The notes under the pieces are model-generated. The model searched no databases, had not been told where the DNA came from, and saw only the letters and a list, made by a program, of their open reading frames with translations. Of a stretch of DNA of 64,000 nucleotides, positions 35,124 through 43,565 are shown in pieces. Both the position numbers and the translations under genes were made by a program. The stretch comes from Flavobacteriaceae bacterium (GTDB taxonomy: Bacteria > Bacteroidota > Bacteroidia > Flavobacteriales > Weeksellaceae), in the NCBI GenBank assembly GCA_012522185.1, contig JAAYKY010000035.1, forward strand, positions 22,697-86,696, in the 5' to 3' direction. The number at the start of each line of letters is the position of its first letter. The first letter of the stretch is position 1.

Positions 35124-35957
35124 TTAACTGAAGTATTTCTTTTGAAATTTCCGAGGCAAAATCCTTCTCCACTCCTCATCGTTTAGCAGGAATCCATATA
35201 ATAAAATGACAATCAATTCAAATTTCCATAATCCAAATTGCCACAACATAATTAGATGCAAAACAATTCCGATGAGGATGATTGGAATTCGGGTTTTCCG
35301 AATCATCACCCAGACTGGAAAAAGAAATTGAATTAAAATGATGAAATAAGATGTTAGTTGACTTATCCATTCGTTTTTCAAAAGCAAATGAAAAAAGCTG
35401 TTTTCGAAATTATGAAATTGGGCAAATGCAAAATAAACTGCATATCCCTCCTGCCAAGTGGAGTCAGTTAATTTCGAATACCCATTGCTGACGTAAACCA
35501 AAAATAAATTTAAGATAATCGAGAAGACAGCAAGTTTGGCAATCCATTTTTCCAAATCCGATTTTCGATGTTTCTTCCCCGCACTTAAATGTTGGGAAGA
35601 ATCCGCAAAAATGAAGTACAAAAGCGTAAATCCTAAAATCAAATCGCCCCAAGTCAAAGCAGTCGGTTCCAAAAGATCAAATGCTACCGAAAATAAAAAA
35701 ACAATTCCCTTTACCCAAAAACCACCGATCCCAATTAAAAACAAAAGCAGAAAAATGATATAAATAGATTGAAATACAATGTGATTTTCCCGAAAGAAAT
35801 TCAGAACACTATTTTCATGATAAAGCGCATTAAAATTTGCATCAAAAATAAATCCATTGACCGAAATGCTGAAAACTGCATCGATCAAAAGAATTGTCCC
35901 AAGCAATATGCGGAACAAAGATGGATAAACGGTTCGTTCGGCTTTCCAAAAATTCAT
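35124..35957 (-). CDS. HTTM-like multipass membrane protein
   Basis: A 277-residue protein with about seven membrane segments (for example [58 protein letters not shown]). The pattern FRILLG near the N-terminus and [18 protein letters not shown] in the middle resembles the HTTM domain found in vitamin K-dependent gamma-carboxylase-like proteins. The charged C-terminus is [14 protein letters not shown]. It overlaps its upstream partner by 4 bases. It sits between clpP and clpX, an unusual place. Function unknown. Confidence 0.8.
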   Translation of the reverse strand: MNFWKAERTVYPSLFRILLGTILLIDAVFSISVNGFIFDANFNALYHENSVLNFFRENHIVFQSIYIIFLLLFLIGIGGFWVKGIVFLFSVAFDLLEPTALTWGDLILGFTLLYFIFADSSQHLSAGKKHRKSDLEKWIAKLAVFSIILNLFLVYVSNGYSKLTDSTWQEGYAVYFAFAQFHNFENSFFHLLLKNEWISQLTSYFIILIQFLFPVWVMIRKTRIPIILIGIVLHLIMLWQFGLWKFELIVILLYGFLLNDEEWRRILPRKFQKKYFS

Positions 35958-36568
35958 TTTCCCTCTTTATCGGTTAAATAATAGGTTTGAAAAAAAACGG
36001 TATCTCCTACAAAAAAACTATAATTGGGTTCGTAGTCCGGTTGAAATGGTAAAATTATAGGCATTCTCCGGACACTGATGGCCACACTATCGGTTCCGGC
36101 TAATTTCAGATCTTCATAGATGAAGATTTCAGAAACATTTTTTAATTTACCTACCAAATTATTTAAATAGACCCCTTGTACAAATCCACTGTCAGGTTGC
36201 TCTATTTTTCGAATATATTTCCAATCATAATCATGGTTGAGGAAAGCATGGTCTAAGTTGGAAACACGATAGAAATACACCATCTTTTTGAGAAATATTT
36301 CTTTTCGCTCGAGTAGAGATTTCCCCGACTCATCCAAATATTCCCAAGAGTTTAACTCTCCGACTTTCTGATTTCCATTGTAAAACACATACTTCACATT
36401 GAAATTGGTTTGAGTTACGGGCACGAACATATTGTAGCCGCTGGGCACAAAAAACCGATAATAGGACTTTCTAACGCTTTCTTTCAAGCTCGAACTAAAA
36501 AAGGTTACTCCCACTACGCCTGCCCAGTAGAGCAGAAAAAGTGCTAAGAGTAACCTTTTCGGGTTCAT
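35954..36568 (-). CDS. Membrane-anchored partner of the HTTM-like protein, unknown function
   Basis: A 204-residue protein with one N-terminal membrane segment (about 6-24, LLLALFLLYWAGVVGVTFF) and a soluble beta-rich part that lies outside the cytoplasm, with YNMFVPVTQTNF and KYVFYNGNQKVGEL. It starts 12 bases after clpP and overlaps the HTTM-like gene by 4 bases, so the three are co-transcribed. I recall a small single-pass protein (DUF5819-like) paired with HTTM proteins in other genomes, and this fits, but I could not confirm it. Confidence 0.78.
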   Translation of the reverse strand: MNPKRLLLALFLLYWAGVVGVTFFSSSLKESVRKSYYRFFVPSGYNMFVPVTQTNFNVKYVFYNGNQKVGELNSWEYLDESGKSLLERKEIFLKKMVYFYRVSNLDHAFLNHDYDWKYIRKIEQPDSGFVQGVYLNNLVGKLKNVSEIFIYEDLKLAGTDSVAISVRRMPIILPFQPDYEPNYSFFVGDTVFFQTYYLTDKEGK

Positions 36569-36580
36569 TTTTAAAAGATA

Positions 36581-37243
36581 TTAAGTTCTTGGCAACAGTA
36601 CTTCGTCCACCATTCCGTATTCTTTCGCTTCCGCAGAAGTCATCCAATAATCGCGTTCTCCGTCTTTTTGAATTCTCTCAAAGGACTGACCTGAATGATG
36701 CGCGATGATTTGATACAGCTCTTCTTTCAACATCAAAATCTGTTTCAGAGTAATTTCCATATCGGTCGCTTGACCTTGCGCACCACCCAAAGGCTGATGG
36801 ATCATCACGCGTGAATGTTTCAAAGCGGATCGCTTACCGGCAGCACCTGCACAAAGCAAAACCGCTCCCATCGACGCCGCCATACCCGTACAAATCGTCG
36901 ATACGTCCGGCTTTACGATTTGCATCGTATCATATATCCCCAATCCGGCGTGAACGCCACCGCCCGGTGAGTTGATGTAAATCTGAATGTCTTTGGAAGC
37001 ATCTACACTTTCAAGGAATAAAAGCTGCGCCTGAATGATATTGGCAATTTCATCGTTGATAGGCGTTCCCAAAAAGATGATTCTATCCATCATCAATCTT
37101 GAAAAAACATCCATTTGTGCCACATTCAGTTTTCTTTCTTCTACAATATAAGGCGTCATGCTTTCTACATAACTGTCCACGTGTAGACTGTTGATTCGTT
37201 GATGTCCTGTTGCGTATTTTTTAAATTCTTTTCCGTAATCCAT
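36581..37243 (-). CDS. clpP: ATP-dependent Clp protease proteolytic subunit ClpP
   Basis: A 220-residue serine protease forming the barrel that ClpX or ClpA feeds. The triad is visible: Ser124 in GMAASMGAVLL, His149 in RVMIHQPLGGAQGQATD, and Asp198 in ERDYWMTSAEA. The N-terminal about 28 residues include a likely propeptide. It follows tig by 80 bases and precedes two membrane-protein genes before clpX. Confidence 0.97.
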   Translation of the reverse strand: MDYGKEFKKYATGHQRINSLHVDSYVESMTPYIVEERKLNVAQMDVFSRLMMDRIIFLGTPINDEIANIIQAQLLFLESVDASKDIQIYINSPGGGVHAGLGIYDTMQIVKPDVSTICTGMAASMGAVLLCAGAAGKRSALKHSRVMIHQPLGGAQGQATDMEITLKQILMLKEELYQIIAHHSGQSFERIQKDGERDYWMTSAEAKEYGMVDEVLLPRT

Positions 37244-37323
37244 AATTATTTTTTCTAATTAAAGTCAATCATTCAAAATTAATACAAATCTTGTTTTACT
37301 GACGAAATGTCAACTTTAACTTA

Positions 37324-38712
37324 TTAATGTTCGTGATCATGGTCATGCGCATGATCGTGATCGTGGTTTTGATGCTGCGCATTTTTTTCTTCCATCAATT
37401 TCACAAACTCATCAAATGTAAGCTTTTTCTCGTTCAATTTCACATTGTCCTTGAATGCCTGCATCATTTTGTCAGAAAACACTTGGTCTGCCATTCGCTG
37501 AAATTCCTGTTGGTTCTGAATGGATCCCTGAACGATTCTTTCCAGGTCTTCTTCCGGCATATTGGCCTGTCCGTACATAGCCAATTGCTCTTTGATGATG
37601 TTGCGCATTGCATTTTCCACGTCGGCATATTCGACTTTCAAATCGTATTTTTCAGCGATTTTGGATTCGATCAACTGATAACGCAATCCGTTTTCTTCTT
37701 TCTTTAATTGTTCAGCAGCTTGCTCTTCTGTTTCGATGTTTTCGTTTGAAAAAACCAACCAGCGTGACAAAAATTCAGTAGGAAGATCAAATTTCGTTTC
37801 TTTGATCAACTCGTCAACTACTTCATTCATCATTTGTTTGTCCGTTTCACGTACGTACATTTTCTCGGCTTCTTCCTTGATTTTCTGGCGGAATTCTTTT
37901 TCATCCTTCACAGCTCCTTCCCCATAAACTTTGTCAAACAAACTTTGATCTACCGGTGAAGCTTCCATTGCCGTGATTTCAAGGATTTCAAATTGAAGTT
38001 CGCCTTCAAATTCTTTTGCTTTTTCAGGCGTCCAGCTAAGGATTTGCTCAAGGTTTAATGCGTCTTCGCTGACTTCTTTTGATTTCAAAACGACCAGATC
38101 ACCGATTTTCTTTCCAATCAGTTTTTTTGGTTTTGCCAATTCATCTACAAAAAGATAGATTTCTTTTTCGCTTCCTTCCACTGCATTTTTATCGGCATCC
38201 AATTCTTTCATCAGAACTTTCACGTTGGCTCCGTCTTCCACTTTTTCAAGTGTTTTCATAGTTCCGAAACGTTTGGAGAAATTATCGACGTATTTCTGAA
38301 CTTCTTCCTCGTTTACTTCGATTCTATACGTATCGGCTTTGATTTTGGTCAAATCCACATCAAATTCCGGAGCGAGTCCCAATTCGAATTCAAAATTCAA
38401 AGTATCGGCATCCCAATCCAGTGATTCATTCACTTTTGGAAGTGGATTTCCCAAGATGGAAATTTTTTCTTTCTGGATGAAATCATTGATTCCCGTTTGC
38501 AATAGTTGATTGACTTCGTCAAAAATGATGCTTTTCTCGAATTGCTTTCTCACAAAGCTCATCGGTACCTGACCTTTTCTGAAACCTTTTATAGTAGCGT
38601 TTTTGCGGTAATTGTTCAGCGCTTTTTCTACCTTTTCTTTATAATCGTCTTTTTCAATTGTAACGGAAAGTACAGAATTTAAGTTGTCTATACTGTTTTG
38701 GGTAATGTTCAT
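37324..38712 (-). CDS. tig: Trigger factor
   Basis: Ribosome-bound chaperone for nascent chains. The 462-residue protein from the ATG at 38712 (MNITQNSIDNLNS) has the ribosome-binding signature IKGFRKGQVPMSF. Its PPIase insert (about 150-240) is degenerate, as usual in Bacteroidota, and the C-terminal helical arms follow. The last 16 residues (HQNHDHDHAHDHDHEH) are rich in His and Asp and may bind metal. An upstream ATG at 38736 is less likely. It begins the tig-clpP-HTTM-clpX run. Confidence 0.95.
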   Translation of the reverse strand: MNITQNSIDNLNSVLSVTIEKDDYKEKVEKALNNYRKNATIKGFRKGQVPMSFVRKQFEKSIIFDEVNQLLQTGINDFIQKEKISILGNPLPKVNESLDWDADTLNFEFELGLAPEFDVDLTKIKADTYRIEVNEEEVQKYVDNFSKRFGTMKTLEKVEDGANVKVLMKELDADKNAVEGSEKEIYLFVDELAKPKKLIGKKIGDLVVLKSKEVSEDALNLEQILSWTPEKAKEFEGELQFEILEITAMEASPVDQSLFDKVYGEGAVKDEKEFRQKIKEEAEKMYVRETDKQMMNEVVDELIKETKFDLPTEFLSRWLVFSNENIETEEQAAEQLKKEENGLRYQLIESKIAEKYDLKVEYADVENAMRNIIKEQLAMYGQANMPEEDLERIVQGSIQNQQEFQRMADQVFSDKMMQAFKDNVKLNEKKLTFDEFVKLMEEKNAQHQNHDHDHAHDHDHEH

Positions 38713-38870
38713 TTCTCTAAAAAATTTGGTTTGCAAAGGTAGTTATTTTAATAGAATTTATGAGTTTAGATTTGATAATTTCAAATGGAATGAGAAATGG
38801 TTATAACATATTACGTTAGGGCGTGAATTTATTTCGATTAAAACATGAATTCTGAATAAGTCCGGCTTTG

Positions 38871-38878
38871 TATCTTTG
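38871..38878 (+). promoter_or_regulatory. Candidate -7 promoter element of yqeY
   Basis: TATCTTTG, 14 bases before the ATG. No -33 TTG at 19-21 bases. Confidence 0.45.
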
Positions 38879-38892
38879 TGAAAAATAAAAAT

Positions 38893-39339
38893 ATGAGTTT
38901 AGAGAATAAAATCATGGATCAGATGAAAGAAGCGATGAAAAGCAAAAACCAAATCGCATTGGAAGCTTTACGCGCCATCAAATCTGAAATCCTTTTGCTT
39001 AAAACCTCAGGAGCCAACTTAGAAGTTTCAGAATCCCAAGAAATTGCCATGCTTCAGAAACTGATTAAACAAAGAAAAGAGGCTGCTGAACAATTTTCTG
39101 CCAACGGCAGAACGGAACTTGCCGAAAAAGAAATCGCCCAAGCCAATGTCATTCAAGACTTTTTGCCTGCACAACTTTCAGAAGAGGAATTGGAAGCCAA
39201 ACTAAAAGAAATCATCTCTAAATCAGGCGCTTCCAGCCCAGCAGATATGGGAAAAGTGATGGGAATGGCTTCTTCAGAACTGGCCGGAAAAGCAGAAGGT
39301 AAATTGATCGCAGCGACCGTTAAAAAACTACTGAGTTAA
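38893..39339 (+). CDS. yqeY: GatB/YqeY domain protein
   Basis: A 148-residue protein of the YqeY family, which shares a fold with the tail of the GatB subunit of Asp/Glu-tRNA amidotransferases and may bind tRNA-related substrates. Start at ATG 38893 (MSLENKIMDQ); five earlier codons in frame lack a plausible start context. Motifs include EALRAIKSEI, RKEAAEQF and LPAQLSEEELEAKLKEI; the second half is Ala/Lys-rich. Its exact role is not settled. It is a single gene with its own promoter and a terminator-like hairpin downstream. Confidence 0.92.
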   Translation: MSLENKIMDQMKEAMKSKNQIALEALRAIKSEILLLKTSGANLEVSESQEIAMLQKLIKQRKEAAEQFSANGRTELAEKEIAQANVIQDFLPAQLSEEELEAKLKEIISKSGASSPADMGKVMGMASSELAGKAEGKLIAATVKKLLS

Positions 39340-39345
39340 AATTGA

Positions 39346-39378
39346 TTGTTAAATTTTTTAACAATTTAAGTTTTTTTA
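39346..39378 (+). terminator. Probable terminator of yqeY
   Basis: TTGTTAAA (39346-39353) pairs with TTTAACAA (39357-39364) over a 3-nt loop, followed by TTTAAGTTTTTTT. All-AT stem, so the call is moderate. Confidence 0.5.
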
Positions 39379-39401
39379 ACACAAGTTTAACCGCTGAGAC
39401 T

Positions 39402-39425
39402 AATCCCTTTATTTATAAGGGTTTC
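39402..39425. repeat. Small hairpin before rlpA
   Basis: CCCTT (39405-39409) pairs with AAGGG (39417-39421), then TTTCT. Short stem; may be a second weak terminator. Confidence 0.3.
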
Positions 39426-39469
39426 TAAGATAATCAAGCGTAAAAAAAGAGGTGATTTTGGTAAATCGT

Positions 39470-39517
39470 TTTTCAGATTAGACCGCCGTTGTACTTTTGC
39501 CGGAGCAAATCTGAAAA
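39470..39517. promoter_or_regulatory. Inverted repeat bracketing the rlpA promoter
   Basis: TTTTCAGATT (39470-39479) is the exact reverse complement of AATCTGAAAA (39508-39517). Between them is the -7 element TACTTTTG (39492-39499). The arms are placed as a repressor operator or an early-leader hairpin would be. Confidence 0.55.
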
Positions 39518-39526
39518 TAAATAAAA

Positions 39527-39898
39527 ATGAAATCAGTATTTACATTCGTATTACTTATCGGATTTATCACATTCGGCGGTGCGGGACTTTACAGTGGTGC
39601 CAATTGGTTATCAGGTTCCGGTAAAGCTTCATGGTATGGTGATAAATTCCATGGTAAGACAACTGCAAGTGGTGAGAAATACAATATGAATGAGTTGACA
39701 GCAGCTCATAAAACGCTCCCTTTTGGAACAAAAGTAAAAATAACCAACCATAGAACCGGCAAATCAGTTGTAGTTGAAATCAACGACAGAGGACCTTTTG
39801 TAAAGTCTCGTCAATTTGATTTGAGCAAAGCAGCTTTTGCTGAAATCGGTGATATAAACCGAGGAATTATGTCCATAGACTACGAAGTGGTTAATTAG
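39527..39898 (+). CDS. rlpA: Septal ring lytic transglycosylase RlpA family protein
   Basis: A 123-residue protein with an N-terminal hydrophobic segment (1-20) and a double-psi beta-barrel domain of the RlpA type: GKASWYGDKFHGKTTASGEKYNM, the aspartate in INDRGPFV, and FDLSKAAFAEIGD. RlpA proteins cleave or bind glycan strands lacking stem peptides, often at the division site. It has no SPOR domain, so it is the short form. A clean terminator follows. Confidence 0.92.
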   Translation: MKSVFTFVLLIGFITFGGAGLYSGANWLSGSGKASWYGDKFHGKTTASGEKYNMNELTAAHKTLPFGTKVKITNHRTGKSVVVEINDRGPFVKSRQFDLSKAAFAEIGDINRGIMSIDYEVVN

Positions 39899-39921
39899 TA
39901 TTAAATAAGAATTATCTTAAT

Positions 39922-39948
39922 AAGGCTCCCCAAAAGGGAGCTTTTTTT
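39922..39948 (+). terminator. Rho-independent terminator of rlpA
   Basis: AAGGCTCCC pairs with GGGAGCTTT across the loop CAAAA, and seven T follow. Confidence 0.92.
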
Positions 39949-39978
39949 GTACCTTTTCATTTTGTAATTATTTACCCT

Positions 39979-41025
39979 ATGCTGGCGGACTGTATTTTTT
40001 ATATTCTTTCAACTATTTTTATAATTCTGACGCTTCTGCCCTTCATCAAATCGCCACATTGGGCGATTCGTGTATGGGATTTTCCACGATTTCAGATTTT
40101 CTGCATCATTTTACTGGTGTTGACATTCGCAGGAATTTTCGTAAAATTCGACTTCTGGTTGAAATGGGTGCTGCTCGCCTTACTCTTCAAAACTCTCTTC
40201 TTTCTGTTCTGGTTTATTTATCCCTACTCTTTTTTATCAAAAAAAATGCTAATTAATGAACCAGAAAAACAACCTAAAAACACCATAAAACTTCTGACAG
40301 CCAACGTATATCAAGAGAACCAATCTTTTCAAAAAACGATTGATTTGATTTCGGAAGTTTCACCCGATGTTGTTTTTTTATTGGAAACAAATCAAAAATG
40401 GAAAAGTGCTATGCAAGTCCTTAAAAAAGATTTTCCTTATTTCATTGAAGTGCCAAAAGAAAACACATATGGACTTCTATTTTACTCAAAACTAGCCTTT
40501 GAGAATTATGAAATAAACTATTGGATTGACAAGGAAATTCCATCGATTGTAGCAGATGTCCAAGTCCGCGATGAGAGAGTTCGTTTGTATGGAATCCACC
40601 CGACTCCACCTGTTCCTCAGGAAAATACAGAAAGCACAGAGCGGGACGCTGAAATTCTTTTGGTAGGTAAAAAAGCTAAATCTTTTGATGGACCTTCCAT
40701 TGTTTTTGGGGATTTAAACGATGTAGCTTGGAGTCATACAACAAGATTATTTTTACGCATCAGCGAAATGCTAGATCCGCGCATCGGACGTGGGATGTAC
40801 AGTACTTTTCATGCAAAATACCCTTTGATGCGATGGCCGTTAGATCATTTCTTTGTAAGTAGTCATTTCCGATTGATCGATTTGAAAGTTGAAAAGGGAA
40901 TCGATTCCGATCATTTCCCGATCAGCATTCATCTGTCCATACAATCTGAAATCAAAGAAAAGGAACTTAATGCCTCCAAAGGCGATAAGGAGGAAGCCAA
41001 TGAAATAATCGAGGAGGCAAAATAG
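39979..41025 (+). CDS. Endonuclease/exonuclease/phosphatase family membrane protein
   Basis: A 348-residue protein with three hydrophobic N-terminal segments (about 2-22, 35-55, 60-85) and a C-terminal EEP domain. The fold is shown by TANVYQEN, DVVFLLETNQKW, GIHPTPPVP, IVFGDLNDVAWS and DSDHFPIS, containing the usual Glu, Asp-Asn and Asp-His active-site pairs. Such proteins (YafD-like) may be lipid or nucleotide phosphodiesterases at the membrane. Substrate unknown. The charged tail after about 315 is not part of the domain. Confidence 0.88.
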   Translation: MLADCIFYILSTIFIILTLLPFIKSPHWAIRVWDFPRFQIFCIILLVLTFAGIFVKFDFWLKWVLLALLFKTLFFLFWFIYPYSFLSKKMLINEPEKQPKNTIKLLTANVYQENQSFQKTIDLISEVSPDVVFLLETNQKWKSAMQVLKKDFPYFIEVPKENTYGLLFYSKLAFENYEINYWIDKEIPSIVADVQVRDERVRLYGIHPTPPVPQENTESTERDAEILLVGKKAKSFDGPSIVFGDLNDVAWSHTTRLFLRISEMLDPRIGRGMYSTFHAKYPLMRWPLDHFFVSSHFRLIDLKVEKGIDSDHFPISIHLSIQSEIKEKELNASKGDKEEANEIIEEAK

Positions 41026-41055
41026 CTCACTTGTGCTATTATTTAAACCTGAAAC

Positions 41056-41604
41056 TTATTCGAAATCAAAAAAGGAAAATCGCACACTTCCGTACTTTCG
41101 GGTTTGAAGCAAATGCGGGTGATTTTCGAAATGAATCTGTGCCGAATGTTCCAAAATCAATTCACCATCTGATTTTAGCCAATCGTTTTCTTTGACCAAT
41201 TCAATGATTCGGTCGTAATCTTCTTGAAGAAATTCATAGGGAGGATCGGCAAAAATAACATGAAAACTTCCTTGATTGTTTTTTTCCAGAAATTGAAATA
41301 CATCCTTCCGAACAACTGAAATCACCTCTTCCAACTCCATAGTTTGAGTGATCTCAGATAAAAAACTCACGCATCCTGGCTCTATATCCACCGATACAAT
41401 TTTCTCTGTTCCTCGCGAAGCAAATTCCAACGAAATACTCCCAATTCCAAAAAACAAATCCAAAACATTGATTTCATCCCAATGGTAATGATTGTTCAGA
41501 ACATTGAAAAGTGCCTCTTTGGCAAAATCAGTTGTGGGCCGAACCGGCAATTTGCTCGGTGCGTTTATTTTTTTTCCTTTGAAAGAGCCTGAAATGATGC
41601 GCAT
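41056..41604 (-). CDS. rsmD: 16S rRNA (guanine-N2)-methyltransferase RsmD
   Basis: RsmD methylates G966 of 16S rRNA. The 182-residue length is usual. The start MRIISGSFKGKKI, the RPTTDFAKEALFN segment, motif I VLDLFFGIGSISLE and the catalytic FADPPYEFL are diagnostic. It overlaps DUF3822 by 40 bases; this pair is widely conserved in Bacteroidota in my recollection. Confidence 0.95.
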   Translation of the reverse strand: MRIISGSFKGKKINAPSKLPVRPTTDFAKEALFNVLNNHYHWDEINVLDLFFGIGSISLEFASRGTEKIVSVDIEPGCVSFLSEITQTMELEEVISVVRKDVFQFLEKNNQGSFHVIFADPPYEFLQEDYDRIIELVKENDWLKSDGELILEHSAQIHFENHPHLLQTRKYGSVRFSFFDFE

Positions 41605-42383
41605 TTTGATAAATTTTGAAGTGTGAAATTAGCTAAGTAGTCTTCGTCTTTTTGGGCGGCACTCAGAAATCTCACGTACTTTTTTAAGGTTTGAAATACT
41701 TTGGTCGCGGGCAATAGTTCACCATAGGTTTTCAGCTCCACTTTGTTTCCATCGAGGTTCAACTGCTCCAAAGCAAAAAGCGTGAAAAACAAAACATCTT
41801 CACCGGTAGGTGTTTCAAACAAATTATAAAACTGAAGTTTCTGATTGGAAAAAAAGGCAATTTCGAGTTGATGCTGAATCAGATTCAAATGTACAACTGC
41901 TTCATTTGCTTTTGAAATTGAGTCCAGAAAAACCTGTCCGGAATGCGTTAGAAAGGGCTGACCATAAAGCTCTTTTAATTTTCGAATCAGTGAAGAGGAA
42001 GTACCATAAACGAAACAATTCTCATCGGTGAGAAAAGCTTTCATAATTTGGTTGTCTTCAAATTCGGCTTCTGAAAAATTCAATAAAACTTCCGAACTTT
42101 CTTCAGCATATAGTGCCGGCACCAAATTAAAAAAAGAAGATACAAAGGCTGCATTGACCTGATCGAAACTTCGACGAAGGCGCAAGTTGATTTCGAGCTC
42201 TTTGATGATTTCAGTTTCCCATCGGCTCGGATGAGTTACTTTGATGTGCGAAATCTTGGATGTTTTCTCATTTTCTTCGACCAGAAATGAAAACCCTTCT
42301 CGATAAAACAGAAGGTTCAGTGATTTTTTATGTTCTATTTGAGTTGAAATGACGTTTGATTTTGATGAGCAAAGATAAATCAT
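41565..42383 (-). CDS. DUF3822 family protein
   Basis: A 272-residue cytoplasmic protein of a family I recognise mainly by its constant position upstream of rsmD. No signal peptide or membrane segment. The pattern (SGQVFLDSISKANEAVVHLNLIQHQLEIAFFSNQKLQFYNLF) is suggestive of an actin-like ATPase or PilM-type fold, which I cannot confirm. The 40-base overlap with rsmD implies translational coupling. Function unknown. Confidence 0.85.
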   Translation of the reverse strand: MIYLCSSKSNVISTQIEHKKSLNLLFYREGFSFLVEENEKTSKISHIKVTHPSRWETEIIKELEINLRLRRSFDQVNAAFVSSFFNLVPALYAEESSEVLLNFSEAEFEDNQIMKAFLTDENCFVYGTSSSLIRKLKELYGQPFLTHSGQVFLDSISKANEAVVHLNLIQHQLEIAFFSNQKLQFYNLFETPTGEDVLFFTLFALEQLNLDGNKVELKTYGELLPATKVFQTLKKYVRFLSAAQKDEDYLANFTLQNLSKCASFQALSKEKK

Positions 42384-42435
42384 TCTCTGTGAATTTCATA
42401 TTTTCAGGTTTTCCCTTGTAAAAGAATTCTATTTG

Positions 42436-42457
42436 ATTTGTAAAATTATTTACAAAT
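42436..42457. promoter_or_regulatory. 22-bp palindrome in the DUF3822/DUF4349 divergent region
   Basis: ATTTGTAAA (42436-42444) and TTTACAAAT (42449-42457) are perfect 9-bp arms over the 4-nt spacer ATTA. It lies 53 bases before the DUF3822 start and 109 before the DUF4349 start. It resembles a dimeric-repressor operator; no regulator assigned. Confidence 0.6.
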
Positions 42458-42565
42458 AACTGATTTACTGATCATTATCTTTATTCAAAATTCTTACAAG
42501 TCCAAAACAAAAGAATCTCTAAATGATTTAAGAATTTCGAAAAAAACTTTTTAAAATCATTCATT

Positions 42566-43453
42566 ATGAGAAATTTAAAAATCATTTCGTTGAGTCTATT
42601 ATTTCTGTTCATTCATTCCTGTAGTGAATATTCCGAGTCGGGTGAATCAATGGAAACCGCGGCGGAAGAATCCAAAATTCCGGTCAGTTCTACTGCGGCA
42701 ACTTATCAGGATGAAGAGCGTCAGTTTGTGAGAACTGCCGATGTATCGATGGAAGTAAAAAACGTTTACAATTCTACTATGCGAATTGAATCAAAACTTG
42801 CGCAAATTGGTGGATTTGTCACCAATAGTCAATTGGAAAGCCGCATTCTCAGCAAGGAAAATTTTGCGGTCAGTCAGGACAGCGCCATGGAAGTAAAAAA
42901 ATACCGTGTGAGCAATCAGATGAGTATGAGAATTCCACAAAAAGAATTGGGAAACTTTCTGAATTCGCTGGGTGAAGAAATTGAATTTCTACATTATCGA
43001 AATATTACGGTCGATGATGTCAGTTTGAATTTTGTACTTTCCGAATTAGAGAACAATCGTTTGAATTCGACTCATGACAAACTTGAAAACATTCAGAATA
43101 AAAATGGAGAAATTCAGGATAATCAAGATGTTGTAAATAATATGGACAGAAATAAGTCCGAAATCAATCAGAAAAAAGTCGCAACGATGAAACTCAAAGA
43201 TGAAGTGGCTTACAGCAGTTTAACACTTGGGATTTCGGAGAAAGAAAAAATTTCAGAAACATTGATTATCAATCCGAAAACTTATGAGGATAAATTTCGT
43301 CCAAGTTTCTGGTACCGTGCCGGGATTTCGGTTCAGGATGGTTTTTATTTCTTCCAGTCAATTTTGGTGGCTGCGCTTTATATCTGGCCGCTTTGGCTGA
43401 TCGGGATTCTATTTTTTTTCTTCTTGAGAACTCAAATAAAAAAATCGGTTTAA
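42566..43453 (+). CDS. DUF4349 domain lipoprotein
   Basis: A 295-residue protein. Lipobox signal (1-19, FLFIHSC), acidic Ser-rich linker, then the DUF4349 domain: RTADVSMEVKNVYNSTMRIESKLAQIGGFVTNSQLES, a coiled-coil middle (about 150-220), and a C-terminal membrane segment (about 265-290, SILVAALYIWPLWLIGILFFFFL). Attachment by lipid at one end and a helix at the other is usual for the family. Function unknown; some members are linked to cell-envelope stress. Confidence 0.87.
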   Translation: MRNLKIISLSLLFLFIHSCSEYSESGESMETAAEESKIPVSSTAATYQDEERQFVRTADVSMEVKNVYNSTMRIESKLAQIGGFVTNSQLESRILSKENFAVSQDSAMEVKKYRVSNQMSMRIPQKELGNFLNSLGEEIEFLHYRNITVDDVSLNFVLSELENNRLNSTHDKLENIQNKNGEIQDNQDVVNNMDRNKSEINQKKVATMKLKDEVAYSSLTLGISEKEKISETLIINPKTYEDKFRPSFWYRAGISVQDGFYFFQSILVAALYIWPLWLIGILFFFFLRTQIKKSV

Positions 43454-43473
43454 AGACAATTTGAATACAATAA

Positions 43474-43508
43474 AAACCCCGAATGTTATCATCATTCGGG
43501 GTATTTTA
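43474..43508 (+). terminator. Terminator of the DUF4349 gene
   Basis: CCCCGAATG (43477-43485) pairs with CATTCGGGG (43493-43501) over a 7-nt loop, then TATTTTATTT. Confidence 0.88.
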
Positions 43509-43535
43509 TTTCGGTGGATTTCCATTTTAATTTTG

Positions 43536-43543
43536 TATTTTTG
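43536..43543 (+). promoter_or_regulatory. Candidate -7 promoter element of kdsB
   Basis: TATTTTTG, 22 bases before the TTG start, giving a leader of about 15 bases. No -33 TTG at the usual spacing. Confidence 0.45.
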
Positions 43544-43565
43544 ACATTAGTCTAAACCCTATTTT

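Noticed and set aside
35079..35172. Longer clpX form starting at GTG 35172
   Set aside because: It overlaps the upstream gene and adds residues before the zinc finger that do not look like ClpX; TTG 35079 fits better but this is not certain.
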